A stretch of 64,000 nucleotides of DNA, taken from Diploptera punctata. Lineage: Eukaryota > Arthropoda > Insecta > Blattodea > Blaberidae. The notes under the pieces are model-generated. The model saw nothing but the letters and a program-made list of their open reading frames with translations, searched no databases and was not told the origin of the DNA. Location of the stretch: positions 558,001-622,000 of the forward strand of contig JASPKZ010001233.1 of NCBI GenBank assembly GCA_030220185.1, in the 5' to 3' direction. A program made the position numbers and the translations under genes. Positions 43,935-55,849 of this stretch are shown piece after piece (position 1 is the first letter of the stretch; every line of letters begins with the position of its first letter).

Positions 43935-44024
43935 ATGCTGCTCCGAAAATTGTCAACATCACTATTTAGGCTGCATATGTCTAACATTGGTTGTATGAAG
44001 ACAAAAGCGTCAATTTTAACAGGG
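43935..44024 (+). CDS. CLYBL: CLYBL exon 1 (mitochondrial presequence)
   Basis: Thirty codons from ATG 43935 to GGG before GTGAGT, phase 0. The peptide starts MLLRKLSTSLFRLHM and is rich in Arg/Lys/Ser with almost no acid, as in a matrix-targeting signal. In-frame ATGs lie further upstream, but this one gives the most typical presequence. The call rests on the good donor, the peptide character and position, since presequences are not conserved. Confidence 0.72.
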
Positions 44025-44261
44025 GTGAGTTAAGTTTAGTTTAACATTGTTTTAATAATTATTTTAATTAAATGTTATTGATTTATCTAATTCAGCATTT
44101 CTTCAAAATTTGACATTAACTGTCCAATTCCATTATATAATGTAATTTTGACGTGTAATCATATCAATGAATCTAAGCCAATATAACCTTAACTATAGGA
44201 TGCAGAAAGGAGAATTGTATAAATAGAGTGATGAATTCTTTTAAATTTCTTTTTTTTTTAC

Positions 44262-44660
44262 CCTCAGAGGTCCCCATCTAGGGGATGTTTGGTTGGCGAC
44301 CACAAGGTCCCAGCTGAGCAAAATATTGCTTCCATTTACTTGTGTTTTGCTCCTTACTTTTATCTTTAACCGATCTAGCATTTCTTCCTTTTCTGGAACC
44401 AGATCCCTCTTTTTACTTTCCTATCCAGTCTCCCTTGCCTGACCTCTTGTTTTTTCGACCCTGATGGTATTAGAGATTTCGAGGCAGAAGGGTTAATTTC
44501 TGTCTATCCTATATCTTTTTCTTTTAACCTCGTGGACACTCACCTTGAATGCCCACGTAAGCTGCATGTTCAAATGCAGCCCCATTGCAACTTATAGCAT
44601 AAGTATACAATGGATTCGTGTCATCAGTTATGGCTGGATACACGTAATGAAGAAGAAGAA
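44262..44660 (+). mobile_element. Internally deleted LINE (related family)
   Basis: The start CCCTCAGAGGTCCCCATCTA and the middle CTTGTTTTTTCGACCCTGAT match the 5' UTR of the LINE at 35200 at lower identity. It ends TGGATACACGTAATGAAGAA plus GAA repeats. No ORF. I could not find a clear duplication. Confidence 0.7.
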
Positions 44661-45144
44661 GAAGATTTATGTCTGTTTTTAAAGTAATATAGGATTGTAG
44701 TACTGATGGCTTGATACCATAATTTTAAAAAGAAAAAAGAAGCAAAAAATGGACAAATTACTACTGCAGAGCATTATTAGTAAACTGAGGAATATGTGTA
44801 TAGCTTTTGGTCAAAAAAAAAAAGTATGAAAAATGGGGAGGGGGGAATTAGAAGTGGAGATAGAAATAATTTTAAAAAATGTTAGGCCTATATAAACATT
44901 ATAGAATGTGAAAGATATATAAGAATTGTCAACTTAAAGGAATGTTGGTTTATATCTGCCAGCTATGCTGACTTAATCACAATCAGTATTATCTTGAATT
45001 CCATCAAGGTAGAGAATCTGAAACTTAAGGTAACTTTCGTAATGTAAGTTAATGGGAAGCAAACTAATTTCAGGTAATGCAGCCATGTTTAAAGATGTAG
45101 TAATCTGAGTTTAAATTGTTCAAATAATACTTTACTTTTTGGCT

Positions 45145-45530
45145 TTACAGCCTTCTGAGATAGTCATAGCCTCTCCTTTGTTAGGAGTTTCTAGACCAGG
45201 CTAAATTAGTTATGCTTATTTCCTACAGATGCCATGAGTGCCAAGTGGTTGGCATATTGACCTAATGAGACATCTAGTAGGCAACTAAGGTATTACTAGG
45301 ATGTATAAAGGTTGATAAATTTTGCTAAGAGACCTCTTTTTTCAGGCTTCAGGTTCTTATGAGCCTGAAAATCTTCAGACCTGGGACCCATGGCATAAAG
45401 TCCCTTCTGGAGAACTTGTTCCTAGAATTTTTTCAATCCTAAAAAAATCCACAATCCTAGCCAGGTTTGAACCTGCGACTCTTGGGACGAGAAGCAAGTA
45501 ACATAACCACTAGACCACTACAGCCAACTG
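45145..45530 (-). mobile_element. tRNA-SINE (family E)
   Basis: CTCCTTTGTTAGGAGTTTCT on the left and a reverse-strand tRNA-like head (GGTTCAAACCTGG) at about 45465. Related to 6355-6865. Confidence 0.72.
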
Positions 45531-45539
45531 CTGAAATAA

Positions 45540-46385
45540 TCATCATTAAACTTCACAGATTAGGTCTTTGCCTGTCCGATCTCACATCTGATCAGTCCAG
45601 CGCTTTCTTGTCTTCCTACTGATCTTCGTCTTCCAGGATTATATATCAGTGCCATCTTTGGTATCCTATCCTCTTTCATTCTTTGCATATGTTCTATCCA
45701 ATTGTTCATGTGTTCTTTTGTTTGTTGAAGAAGTAGTTGTACTTTTAGTTCCTCTTTAATATTCTCATTTCTAATATGTTCTTCTCTTGTACAACCTTTC
45801 ACAGCCCATAGGAATCTCATTTCCACTGCCTGAATTATACTTTTTTTCTTTTTCCTTCAGGACCCAAGCCTCACTTCCATATATCGCCACTGGTAGTGCC
45901 ATCTTTGAGTAAAATCTTAGTTGTGTATCCTTTCTTACTTTGTTCCTCAGTGTTCGTCTGATTATTCCACAAATATGTTGAAATTTCTGCATTCTCTTAT
46001 TTATATCTTGTTCTTCTTCATAAGTTATATCACAGCCCAAATACAGGAAGTGTGAAACCTGTTCCAACAACTTTATATTCTATTTCTATTTTTGTTCTTA
46101 CTGGGTACTTTCCATGGAATGCCATTACTTTAATTTTTAATTTTGAAATTATCAAATTATATTTCTTACATATGTTATTTAACTGATAGACTGCTTTTTG
46201 TAGCCTGCCCTCTTTGTCAAAAATTAATACATATTATCTGCAAAACATAATAAATTCAATGTTTTATTTCGTCCAATTTTGAATCCCTTATGAACTAATT
46301 GTTTCCATTCATCAAGAATGTCATCTAAATATATATTAAAAAGTGTTGGGGAAAGGCTACACCCCTGTTTGCTGAAATAATATGC
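45540..46385 (-). pseudogene. LINE reverse transcriptase fragment
   Basis: The reverse strand reads QGCSLSPTLFNIYLDDILDE (motif B), then LNLLCFADN (FADD with the second D lost), VSHFLYLGCDITYEEEQD, ALPVAIYGSEAWVLKEKE and EHMQRMKEDRIPKMA. This is the palm and thumb of a non-LTR RT, distinct from the 35200 element. Frameshifts are present. Confidence 0.83.
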
Positions 46386-46510
46386 TCCAAAATCATGTGA
46401 CTTAATGATATAGGATGTAGTACCGAAATATCTTGGTAGATGTTACAATAGAAAGATTAAACATATTGGCAGCATGAGATATAATGGAATATTATTACTA
46501 ACAAGGGAGC

Positions 46511-46924
46511 TGTCAACCATTGCATGGCAAAACCTATCTTGAAATTTCTTCCAGAGAAATATTGTGATGTACAAAGGCTGTGTTCAAAAAATTATCTGTC
46601 ATTTTTAATTGCAAGGCACTAAAATCCAGCACCAAATCTCTCATTTAAGCTATAGGCAAGTAACACAACTCTAGAATTGGTAGATTGGATATCCCTCACT
46701 ACTTGCCATCCAGACTGCATCCTCCCCCTGTCTCCACTCCACTCTTACTAATGCAGGGAGTGCATCTGCACCTTACAATGGGTTGCCATTGCTGGAGTCT
46801 GGCTTTAATTTCTGTGCCTTGCAGTTAAAAAAAGGCAGATAATTTTTTGGATGAGGCCTTGGTACATGACAAGTGCTTCTCTGGGATAAATTTCAATGTT
46901 GGTTTTAGCATGCAATGGTTGACA
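46511..46924. mobile_element. Palindromic MITE, copy 1
   Basis: Long terminal inverted repeats of about 110 bp begin CTGTCAACCATTGCATGGC and end GCATGCAATGGTTGACAG. The inner parts share TTTTTAATTGCAAGGCAC against its inverse. About 150 bp of unique centre, no ORF. The second copy is at 56114-56517. Confidence 0.75.
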
Positions 46925-47324
46925 GTTTCTTTGTAAGATTCAAAATACTTTATAACCTGTGGTCCATAGCTAGTAACTTTTAATATGATTGCAGAATAAA
47001 AGTTAAAATATCATGTTACATGATAATAATTGAGTTTGTATTTTTTTAACATTCTTACCTCATAATGTTACTTCCTAATGATTTTAAAATGTTACATGAT
47101 AGCTAGGTTAAGTACTGTATCTAGTATGGTATTAAGCTTGAATGCCTGCATTCATGTTGTGAACTAAAAATATCATGCAACTTGTATGGTGCATTAGTAA
47201 AGTTGGTCTCCTTTCTTTCTGCATGTCACTATCCCTCTTTCCATTTTTATGTATTTGCTACATAACAAACCACCAAAACCAACAGTAAAATCATTTATGT
47301 TTAGTTTGCTCAATAAAAAAACTC

Positions 47325-47665
47325 CTGGCGCGACAGGCTTAGAAGGCCCTTAGCCTACTAGCCGGCTGCTGGCCCCTCACATCCACATGTGTCAGTCACA
47401 GAGGTAGATGATCATCAGCCAGTGTAGGGGTGACATGTGGTCAGCATGTCGAGTCCCCCAGCCATTATAGCTGGTTTCCTCAACCTGGAGCCACTACTTA
47501 TTGTAGCTACCCAAATGCCTCACGATGCTGGGTGGGCACCGGTCCCATACTGGCCGAAATACCATGGGAAAATTTCTCCCCCCATGGAGACTCGAACCAG
47601 CGCAAGTCCCGTAGCTCTGCGCCAAGGCTTCCTACCTTAACCACTCGGCTACGGCGCAGGACAGT
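47325..47665 (-). mobile_element. tRNA-SINE (family H), best copy
   Basis: The reverse-strand head CTGCGCCGTAGCCGAGTGG TTAAGG and B box GGTTCGAGTCTCC look Leu/Ser-tRNA derived. The body ends near AGGCCCTTAGCCTACTAGCC. Other copies: 34650-35130, 51270-51590 (plus), 61550-61880. Confidence 0.78.
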
Positions 47666-47694
47666 TTGCTCAATAGGCAAATATAATTTCATAG

Positions 47695-47915
47695 TTAAAT
47701 ATGGGAAATAACATTATGAGGTTCTTTATTCAATGAATGAATGAGTCACTTCTTATCTTACCTCATAGTTTTTTTTTTTAACACAGGAACTGCAGTTTTC
47801 AAGAGGAGTCCCTCTTGAAATTCTACAGTGCCCATGTTAAAAACAAACATAAACTATGAGGTAAGATAAGAAGTGACTTATTCAGTCATTGAGGCAAATA
47901 TAAATTTAATTAAAC
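47695..47915. mobile_element. PLE tail inverted dimer
   Basis: GGAAATAACATTATGAGGTT on the left, arms TCACTTCTTATCTTACCTCA and its inverse at 47858-47880. The loop is about 60 bp (CAAGAGGAGTCCCTCTTG). Confidence 0.7.
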
Positions 47916-47919
47916 AATC

Positions 47920-48840
47920 AGATTTAACACCTCACCAAATATTTTGTTTCTTAACCAAGGCTCATTCATTTACTGATTATTTAAATAAAATCTCATAGTG
48001 TTAATTCCTAAAAAAATCTAATTATAAAATCAGTTGATGGATTCTGCTCATTTATTTACACTAGTATTTCTTAATTTCAATAAATAGTTTTTCCACTCTT
48101 ATTAAGATTGATAAAAAGTTAATCTATGAGTTAATCTGGCAGTAGTGTGGTAGGGTTTCACCGCCAGATTAAAATAGTTATGATCCTACTTAAGAAATTG
48201 ATATTACTAAATTGTTCAATTGTATTAATTTAGAAATAATGAATTGTACAAGGTCTATGAAATTCTCTATGCTCTCAGCAGCAAGCAGACCCAGCAAAAG
48301 TGTGTGTTGTTCTTGGTAAAAAGGTAGGATGCTACCTCGATACCACAGTGGTGGACATTTACATGTACAAATTTGTCTACTGTAATTCTATCATATCAAA
48401 TTTTCCTCAGTAAATACATTTGGGTTTTTCTTTCCATGTTTATCTCAATTTGCCCCCATTTTTTCTAAACTTTTTTATGAGATTTAATGCAGTTATCATA
48501 TGTGTAATGTGAACAGCAGGAAGTTGCATTGCAAAATGCCTTATCCTCCTACTACCCCAAGGGCCTGTAGTGGGATCACTTTACCTTTTCCAGCAATACA
48601 AAAGTCAAAAGAGTGACAACTGAACAGTAGCTATTAGTTGCAATATGATCATGTGCTGCGTCCTTGAAGGCAGGATAAAAGAGAGAAGGCAGTGGCAGAG
48701 AGAGGTATTAATTGCAGCATGCGACTGCAGTGATCTCTGTTCACAGGGAAAAACAAGTGTTGATGCTGGGCTCACTTACTTCTGAGTGCCATAGGGAATG
48801 TCATAGATCACTCTGAATTTTCTGTTTTAAATTTTTTTAA
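47920..48840. other. CLYBL intron 1 end, little recognised
   Basis: A PLE tail piece (AAATCTCATAGTGTTAATTC) at 47988-48010 and a family G SINE tail at 48545-48595 are the only assignable parts. Confidence 0.45.
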
Positions 48841-48909
48841 GAAGTGAAACTTCTTTTACAGATTTTTATATTAAGAATCTTATCAGAATTATTTATTTTA
48901 ATTAAACAG

Positions 48910-49044
48910 GTCCGGAATTACACTCCAAGACGTGCAATTTTGTATGTACCAGGAGATCAGCAGAAAAAACTTGATAAATCTTTAAAATTAGAAGTTGATT
49001 GTATAGCCATGGATTGTGAAGATGGGGTTGCAGCTAATAGAAAG
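48910..49044 (+). CDS. CLYBL: CLYBL exon 2 (residues 31-75)
   Basis: After TTAAACAG it reads VRNYTPRRAILYVPGDQQKK, then LEVDCIAMDCEDGVAANRK before GTAATG; 135 nt, phase 0. The RRAxLYVPG strand and the DCEDGVA loop are signatures of the citrate-lyase-beta / HpcH-HpaI aldolase TIM barrel, forming part of the CoA-substrate pocket. Confidence 0.95.
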
Positions 49045-49604
49045 GTAATGAATAACTTGGTCTTATGACTATAATCTCCTGTTTGAAATTTCAGCAATTA
49101 CATACAAGGTGATTATAAGAAATGTCTGTCAAGAACTGTTATTCAATTTTACTATTTCCACTTTTAAATAAATATAACAGTAGAACAACTAGAATGAAAA
49201 TCATTATTGTTTCTGTATGTTTTCTATTATATCACCTGTTGTTGTACTAATAAAATTTTGTTTGTAAGAAAAATCCTAAAATTATAATATTTTTTAAACT
49301 TTACTGTTCACCCTTTTCATTTCAGCTTTAAATATTGGTATTTTTGTTTTGCTTTTTGGACATTTAAAATATAAAAAGAAAATAGTGTAGGAGGTAAAAA
49401 AAGAGGGTGATGGTTAAGGCTCAATTCTCTATATTAACAAAAGAACAGCAAAGTTCGTACAAAACATATTGCAACATGATTTAGCAAGCCTGGCATATCT
49501 TCTGCATTGAGGACAATTGATATAGATGTTAGAAAACTCATCTACTGAAGCTAATGGGTTTAAAAACATTACATTTGTTGTGATAATGTTCAAATCTACA
49601 ATCT

Positions 49605-49985
49605 ACATTAGCATAACAGCTCAATATTGGGCCTTAGCCTCTCCTTTGTTAGGAGTTACCATGTTAATTTGGTTATGCTTATTTCCCTAAAGTTGTCATG
49701 AATGATATGCAGTCAGCGTACTGACCCAATGAAACATCTAGTAGGCAACTAAGGTAATATTAGGATGAAGAAGGTCGGTAAATTTTGCTTAGAGGTCTCT
49801 TTATTCAGGCTTAAGGTTCTTTTATGAGCCTGAAAATCTTCAGACTCAGGACCCATGGCTTAAAGTTCTTCCTGGAGGACTTGCTCTTTGGATTTTTCCA
49901 TCCTAAAAAAATTCATCAACCCCTGCTGGTTTGAACTCGGGACCAGATACAAGGAACATAATCACTAGTCCACTGTGGCCGACAG
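49605..49985 (-). mobile_element. tRNA-SINE (family E)
   Basis: CTCCTTTGTTAGGAGTTACC on the left, reverse-strand head GGCCACAGTGGACTAGTG near 49980. Confidence 0.7.
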
Positions 49986-50518
49986 TAATATATAAATATA
50001 TGGATGATAATCATAGGAATAACTTAACAGATTTTAATGAGAAATACCCATAATAAGAAATTTCATGATAGGTTTATACAGTATTTAACCTCATTAACCT
50101 GGACCAGTTGGAGCTAAATGTTGTCTGTATTAGCAAAAGTCTGGATTGAGTAAAATAAAACCACAGAAAAAAATTTGTGAATAAGATCATAATGTAATTT
50201 TATTATAACATAAGACACGATAGGCCTACATGATTTATAATGCACATTATTTGTTTGGTTTGAGGAAACTTTCAATTTCCTTTGTGGTTCATCACACATC
50301 TCTTTTACAATAAAGTCATGAAGTCTGCTCATATATGTTTGTAGTATGCAGAAATCTCTTTATTGTCACTTTCTCAATGAAGTCTGTTACACAATTCAAA
50401 TTTAATATCCGAAATTATTTGTTTTACAATTTCATATTCTGCATATACACATGCAACAGTGGCATCATTTTCAAGCCTTTTGATAATTTTCAGTTTCTCT
50501 TATACAGTAAGTGATTTT

Positions 50519-50678
50519 ATTTATATTATTTTTGGTCTGGACATCTTACCTCAATATTAATGTTGATTTGTTCTTGGACATGTTTCAAAACAATTCTCTG
50601 TTTTATCTTCAGCTTTCCCAGACCAAAAATAATATAATTAAAATAACCTCAAAATATAACTTCCTAAAATTAAATATT
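50519..50678. mobile_element. PLE tail inverted dimer with 13-bp TSD
   Basis: Arms TTTTGGTCTGGACATCTTAC and ACCAAAAATAATATAATTA, with a CTGAAGATAAAACAG core on the minus strand. Flanked by AGTAAGTGATTTT at 50506-50518 and 50679-50691. Same family as 4665-4882 and 19506-21673. Confidence 0.78.
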
Positions 50679-51269
50679 AGTAAGTGATTTTGCTTATGTT
50701 TCCCGATAATTTGATAAGGTATACTAAATGACATTTTGCACTCAATTTGCTTCTAAAACTTATGAATGAACTGAAGAAAGGGAAGTGTTAAACTAAATGT
50801 TCTGACAGAGTTGTAAACCCTATAGCAGGTAGCAAGAGTGACTGAAATAAGGTAACCTAATATCCCTCTGTCATTAATGGTGTTTGATGCATTCCTAAGA
50901 AACTCATAGTGTGCAGTCTGTGAAAAAATAAAATGGACAGTTTCATTAAGTTTGTCTTAGTACCGTATTTTATTAAAAGTTAAGAGTTTGTTGAAATTTT
51001 ATTTTAATTTTTTTTAAATTTTAGGGACACTTGTCTGAATTAAGCAAATTCTGATTTAACAGGATCCAGATTAATGAGGTTTTACTGTATCAAATTTAAG
51101 TTATATTATTTCAGTAATTGACTCATTTCAATTTATGTTGACTAATACCAACCATGAAAGTCTTCAGTTTATATATTAATACACTCAATTTTAAAAGCAT
51201 GCAACAGTATTGATCATTTATATCTTGAAATCTAATACTCTCAAAATGTTAAAATTGATATACTGATGC

Positions 51270-51590
51270 CAAAGCTGAGTAGTTAAAAGCTTCACACCCT
51301 AGTATGGAGCTATGGGACATGCACTGATTCAAGTCCCCAAGAGGGAAGAAATTTTCTCATGAAATTTCGGCCAGTATGGGACTGGTATCCACCCAGCATC
51401 ATGAGGAATTTCGGTAACTATAGTAAGTAGTAGCTCCAGGTTGAGAAAACCAGCTATAAAGGTTGGGAGACTTGACATGCTGAACACATGTCACCGCTAT
51501 AGTGGCTACATGATCATCCGTCTGTGTAAAAGACACAAGTGGATGTGAAGCCAGCAGTCCAAGGGCTTTCTGGACATGTTGTGACATTGT
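51270..51590 (+). mobile_element. tRNA-SINE (family H), plus copy
   Basis: Head with AAAGCTGAGTAGTTAAAAGC and degraded B box GATTCAAGTCCCC, body TTCGGCCAGTATGGGACTGG and AACCAGCTATAAAGG. The open reading frame on the opposite strand is fortuitous. Confidence 0.65.
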
Positions 51591-51599
51591 AAATATTTT

Positions 51600-52440
51600 T
51601 GTAAGTTAAATTCTGAAGTAGAATGTTTTAAATTTTTTTTAGATCTTTCATCTAGTCAGTTTTTTTTATTGAGAAAGAACTAAATCAATTTTGAAAAAAA
51701 GTATGTTATCTCATAGTTCTTTTATTATTATATCTACCATATTGGCCCGAATATATTAGGGGGAAAGAAAAAAAATTGAGTGCAGAGAAATTTACCTGTC
51801 ACATATCCAGTTCAAAACTGTTTACACTATTTAAACACATTTTCTTCAGTTATAATGTGAGTAAATCACCTGGTACAACTACAGTAATCAGATTCTTCTC
51901 CAATGTCTCTGCCCATCCAAACTAAATCTTTTTCGGCTTCTCTATTAGACGTGTTCCTAGTATAACGAATAACAGCAAGTTTGAAACCAGCATCACAACT
52001 GCGCTGAATTCCCAAGCTTGTTGAAGCTTTTCTTTCAATATTTTCACTAATTGCTGAAGAATAAATTTACTACCGTAACTGTTTTAATCTGTCCTATCAT
52101 ACAAAAGAGCACGATTACCATAATATGAAGACTAGCACATTGTTGCGTCATATACCATACAACTGCTGGCAATTCCAAACAGGAGCACATGCCATTGTTG
52201 CTCCATTTCAAAATTATAAAATTAGCAAAATGTGCTACATTTGAAGTTTCTATTGCATGTGGAAATTTATCAGCTGTGCAAATAAGCCACATCTTTAATT
52301 TTCATGTACGAAATTTGAAAAATAAACACGGTTTATATTCGGACCAATACGGTATTTTATTCTCTATGTTCTAATTATATATTTTGTGCACTAAACTTTT
52401 GTTTAGATAAAACACTGATTTTATTTTGATTTGTTTCTTT
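51600..52440. other. CLYBL intron 2 sequence, nothing recognised
   Basis: AT-rich; no repeat or gene assigned. Confidence 0.35.
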
Positions 52441-52468
52441 TTATAAACATGGTTAATATTGTGTGTAG

Positions 52469-52663
52469 AATGTTGCTCGTGAGAATATTGTCAAAATGCT
52501 GAACAAGGGACCTCAATCAACCCGGCAGCCAGAATGGTCAGTGAGGATAAATTCAGTGGAGAGTGGACTTTGTGAAGAAGATCTTGAAGCTATACTCACA
52601 GCTAAAAATCTACCTCCTACAGTGCTTCTTCCTAAAGTTGATCGTCCTGAAGATATTGAATGG
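52469..52663 (+). CDS. CLYBL: CLYBL exon 3 (residues 76-140)
   Basis: After GTGTGTAG it reads NVARENIVKMLNKGP, then SVRINSVESGLCEEDLEAIL and TVLLPKVDRPEDIEW before GTCAGT. 195 nt, phase 0. RVNSV/RINSV and LPKVxxPE are conserved barrel strands; the arginine of VRINS corresponds to a conserved substrate-pocket residue. Confidence 0.95.
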
Positions 52664-53269
52664 GTCAGTACTACTATTTTAATTTAATATTTTCTAATTT
52701 AGTCCTACTATTGTGTATAAAAAAAAGACCTCTTTTCTCGATATTCTTCTTAACTTGATCTTCCTATCTATATCTTGGTCTCTTTCCTCCTAATCTAAAT
52801 TGCAGTGTTTGTCTTGGTATCTTTTCAGTATTCATTCTTTAATGTAGCCATACCATCTTATTCCACTTCATCCTGCACTTTATCCAACTGCATATTTGTC
52901 TTACTTTACTATTTTTCATGTATGCTTCTTAAAAGTTTAAACTCTTTTCTTGAATTCTACTTAAAACTTACTTTTACTGTCCATGTATCCGCTTTATAAA
53001 TTTATATAAGTTTAAAATATGTTTTATATATGAGTTTTACAACTCATTGGTATATCCTTAATCCACAACAGCTTTTAATTAAATGATAGCATTTGGCACT
53101 TCTTTGTATTGCTTATTTATTTTTTAATTTCATCTTCTTTATTAATATGGCATCAGGAGTGGAGATCAAACTGAAGTGAAAATTTATAAATCAGTTCAGC
53201 AGCTATAATTTTTTTATATTTTTTGTAACAAAACTAGGTATATTACACTGAAATAAAAGAAGATAGGTA

Positions 53270-53360
53270 TTTCTTTTTTTGAATTCACACTATGAGGTAT
53301 ATTTATTTAGGTAAACTATGAAGAATATGAGGTGAGTGATAAAAGTTTACCTAAAAAAAT
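53270..53360. mobile_element. PLE tail hairpin
   Basis: GAATTCACACTATGAGGTAT followed by AGGTAAACTATG / ATATGAGGTGAGTGATAAAA within 80 bp. Only the last bases of the PLE tail are present in each orientation. Confidence 0.5.
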
Positions 53361-53624
53361 ATTGGCATTCTCCATAAACCAGCAAATTCTGACCATTAAG
53401 ATCTACCTAATAACCAGCATTTAAAAATCGCTCCAGCATCCACACTATTTATTTAGTTGAAACAAAATTGTGTCCACAGCAAACCGAATTTAAGGTCAGA
53501 TTTTGGTGTTCTGCAGAATGTATCTATCTTTTGTTAATTAAATTGTATGTGTACAATTTAATTAACAAAAGAAACTATATTCTTAAAACGTCCCGAATAA
53601 CAGTATTCATATGAATTGTCTTAG

Positions 53625-53820
53625 TTTTCAGAGAAAATGATTGATTTGTTATCGCCCAGAAATTTAGAGGTGAAATTGAATCTTATAATTTACATTGAAA
53701 GCGCTCTAGCAATGATGGATCTTCCAGATATATGTACTGCAGCCAAAGAGCTTTCTGCTACAGCGCCATTTCAGCCTGTTGCACTTGTTCTTGGAAGTGA
53801 TGATCTCTGTGCTAGTATTG
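53625..53820 (+). CDS. CLYBL: CLYBL exon 4 (residues 141-206, metal-binding segment)
   Basis: The acceptor is GTCTTAG before TTTTCAGAG, giving FSEKMIDLLS. It then reads NLIIYIESALAMMDL and PVALVLGSDDLCASIG, ending in phase 1 before GTAAAT. The glutamate of IESA and an aspartate of GSDD align with the acidic residues that hold Mg2+ in this enzyme family (VETA and GGED in human, from memory). 196 nt. A second AG eight bases downstream would break phase. Confidence 0.93.
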
Positions 53821-53914
53821 GTAAATATTATGTGATACCCTAAATACTAACTTACATTAAACTCACTTTTAAGAAATGTTCCATTTTTGAAAGGATAGTT
53901 ACATATCTTCTTCT

Positions 53915-54165
53915 TGTAAATTGTAAGCCCGTTTCCCTTAACAGAGATTTAGGCGCTCTCCCCCTACAGGGAAGAATTTGAACCATACTAATTTAGTTAC
54001 ACTTGTTTTTGTATAGATGTCATTTGAGTGGTCCATGGTCAGCGTTCCGCCTCATACTGACATCTAGGAAACCAAGGTAGTACTAGGACGGGAAAATTTG
54101 GTAAATTTTGCTTAGAGACCTTTTCATTCAGGCCTAAGGATCTTTTACGAGCCTGAAAATATAAA
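53915..54165 (-). mobile_element. tRNA-SINE (family E), truncated
   Basis: Shares AATTTTGCTTAGAGACC and TTTTACGAGCCTGAAAAT with the other family E copies; the tRNA head is missing. Confidence 0.6.
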
Positions 54166-54249
54166 GAAAAAAAATTTGTATCACACCTTATCACAAATTT
54201 TGTCTTCTTTTTCCTCTTCTTAATTGTTACTATTTAATATTAATATTAA

Positions 54250-54430
54250 TATGTTGTCTAAGGTGTGCCCAGGTTCGATCCCTGATTGGAACAAGTTTTA
54301 GGGATCAGGTTTATCAGGGTTTTTCTTCACCTTTAAGACAAATGTCATGAAACTTTGAAGTCTAAGTAGTCCCTGAACAACATCTGGTCATCATAATCAT
54401 CATATCCATATTGTTTAGTATGAATATATG
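54250..54430 (+). mobile_element. tRNA-SINE (family F) fragment
   Basis: GGTTCGATCCCTGATTGG and ATCAGGGTTTTTCTTCACC match the family F body. Confidence 0.6.
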
Positions 54431-54694
54431 AGTAAATTGAGTCTCTTGTCTAAAATGTTGATGTTGTCTCAGAGGTGCCCCTGGCATCGAGCTGTTCACT
54501 CAACTGGGGAATTCTTAATGTCCTTGTGTTGTCAAAAAAAGTATGTAAGTGATTCAGAGTTTAAAATCCTTTCCAGTAAGGCCTACATAGTGTGGGGCAT
54601 GTAAAAGTATGCACAAAGGGAGAGGTTAAACTAAGGAAGAAAGATAATATTGCAAATTTTAACCATTGTAAATATAATAATATTATAATGATAT

Positions 54695-54790
54695 TGTGCC
54701 AGGTCTAGAATGGTGTAGTGGGCTGCACTAGTCTGGAGAACTAGAGGTCCTCGGTTCGATTCCTAGTTCAGACATTAATTTTTCTCAGAA
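54695..54790 (+). mobile_element. tRNA-SINE head, interrupted by a PLE dimer
   Basis: AATGGTGTAGTGGGCTGCAC, B box GGTTCGATTCCTA and tail CATTAATTTTTCT. The tail continues at 55628 as TTTTCACAATATCATTATC after the PLE dimer. A second copy is at 55850-56060. Confidence 0.75.
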
Positions 54791-55632
54791 TTAAATTAAT
54801 GTTTTTATTACCGCACCTCGTATCCTTTTTCTTCTATACTGCAGTTTCGGAGCTTATCTCCATCATCAGTAGCCTCTGGTCGACCGGTCTTATGTCATTT
54901 CTTGGCGGTTTCTTCTTTCTTCTATCGGTGGACCGATGAATCCCTGGATCAGGTCAAAATTTGCAGGAGTTTCGAAATTCATGAGTTTATCTTTCTTGTT
55001 TTTTTGGATGTGGATTTTTTCCCAAACTGTGAGTTCTTTTTTGATTAGGCTAGCTTCTGTATTGATTAAATGCTTTTCAGACCAAGCATGGGCTGCTACA
55101 GCTGACTTGTCCACTTCACCCTTTTTTACATTTCTAAGGTGTTCTCAAGGATTGCGACAAAATCTATATACGAAAAACAAAAAGAAATTTAAAAACCAGA
55201 TTGAAAGAACACCTTAGAAATGTAAAAAAGGGTGAAGTGGACAAGTCAGCTGTAGCAGCCCATGCTTGGTCTGAAAAGCATTTAATCAATACAGAAGCTA
55301 GCCTAATCAAACACACAGATAAACAAAAAGAACTCACAGTTTGGGAAAAAATCCACATCCAAAAAACAAGAAAGATAAACTCATGAATTTCGAAACTCCC
55401 GCAAATTTTGACCTGATCCAGAGGTTCATCGGTCCACCGATAGAAGTAAGAAGAAAACCGCCAAGAAACGACATAACACTGGTCGACCAGAGGCTATTGA
55501 TGATAGAGATAAGCTCCGAAACTGCAGTATAGAAGAAAGAGGATATGAGGTTGAGGTAATAAAAACATTAATTTAATTCTTAAATTAAACCTCATAGTGT
55601 TCTTTCCCTGTGAAAGTTAAATAAATAAATTT
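54791..55632. mobile_element. PLE inverted dimer with GIY-YIG remnants
   Basis: The minus arm (54791-55146) encodes KSAVAAHAWSEKHLINTEAS and KELTVWEKIHIQKNKKDKLM. The plus arm (55147-55632) encodes KRNLKTRLKEHLRNVKKGE and the same continuation. Seam near 55146. The tail ends ACCTCATAGTGTTCTTTCCC at 55588-55607. A short duplication AATTTTTCT is at the borders. Confidence 0.85.
54834..54872 (-). ncRNA. Minimal hammerhead ribozyme with canonical CUGAUGA core
   Basis: Reverse strand: stem I CUA/UAG, core CUGAUGA, extra U, stem II GGAG/CUCC (loop AUAAG), GAA, stem III AC/GU with loop UGCA, cleavage after GUA. Every conserved core base is present and stem II pairs perfectly. The opposed copy at about 55494-55532 has lost C3 (UUGAUGA) and one stem II pair. 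Confidence 0.8.
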
Positions 55633-55849
55633 TTCTTTTCACAATATCATTATCCATCCATCCATCCATAGTAATCTGCCCAAAGGCAGGTCTTTCACTG
55701 CAATCATAAATATCATTATAATATTATAATATGATCCATTATTGGAACTGTGTTAAAATAACAGTATTGAAAATGTTAAATAACATCGTTTAGTGTTTAT
55801 AAAAGTGGTGGTGTTCTCAAATATAGATACTTCCAAATGAAGCTGGCCG

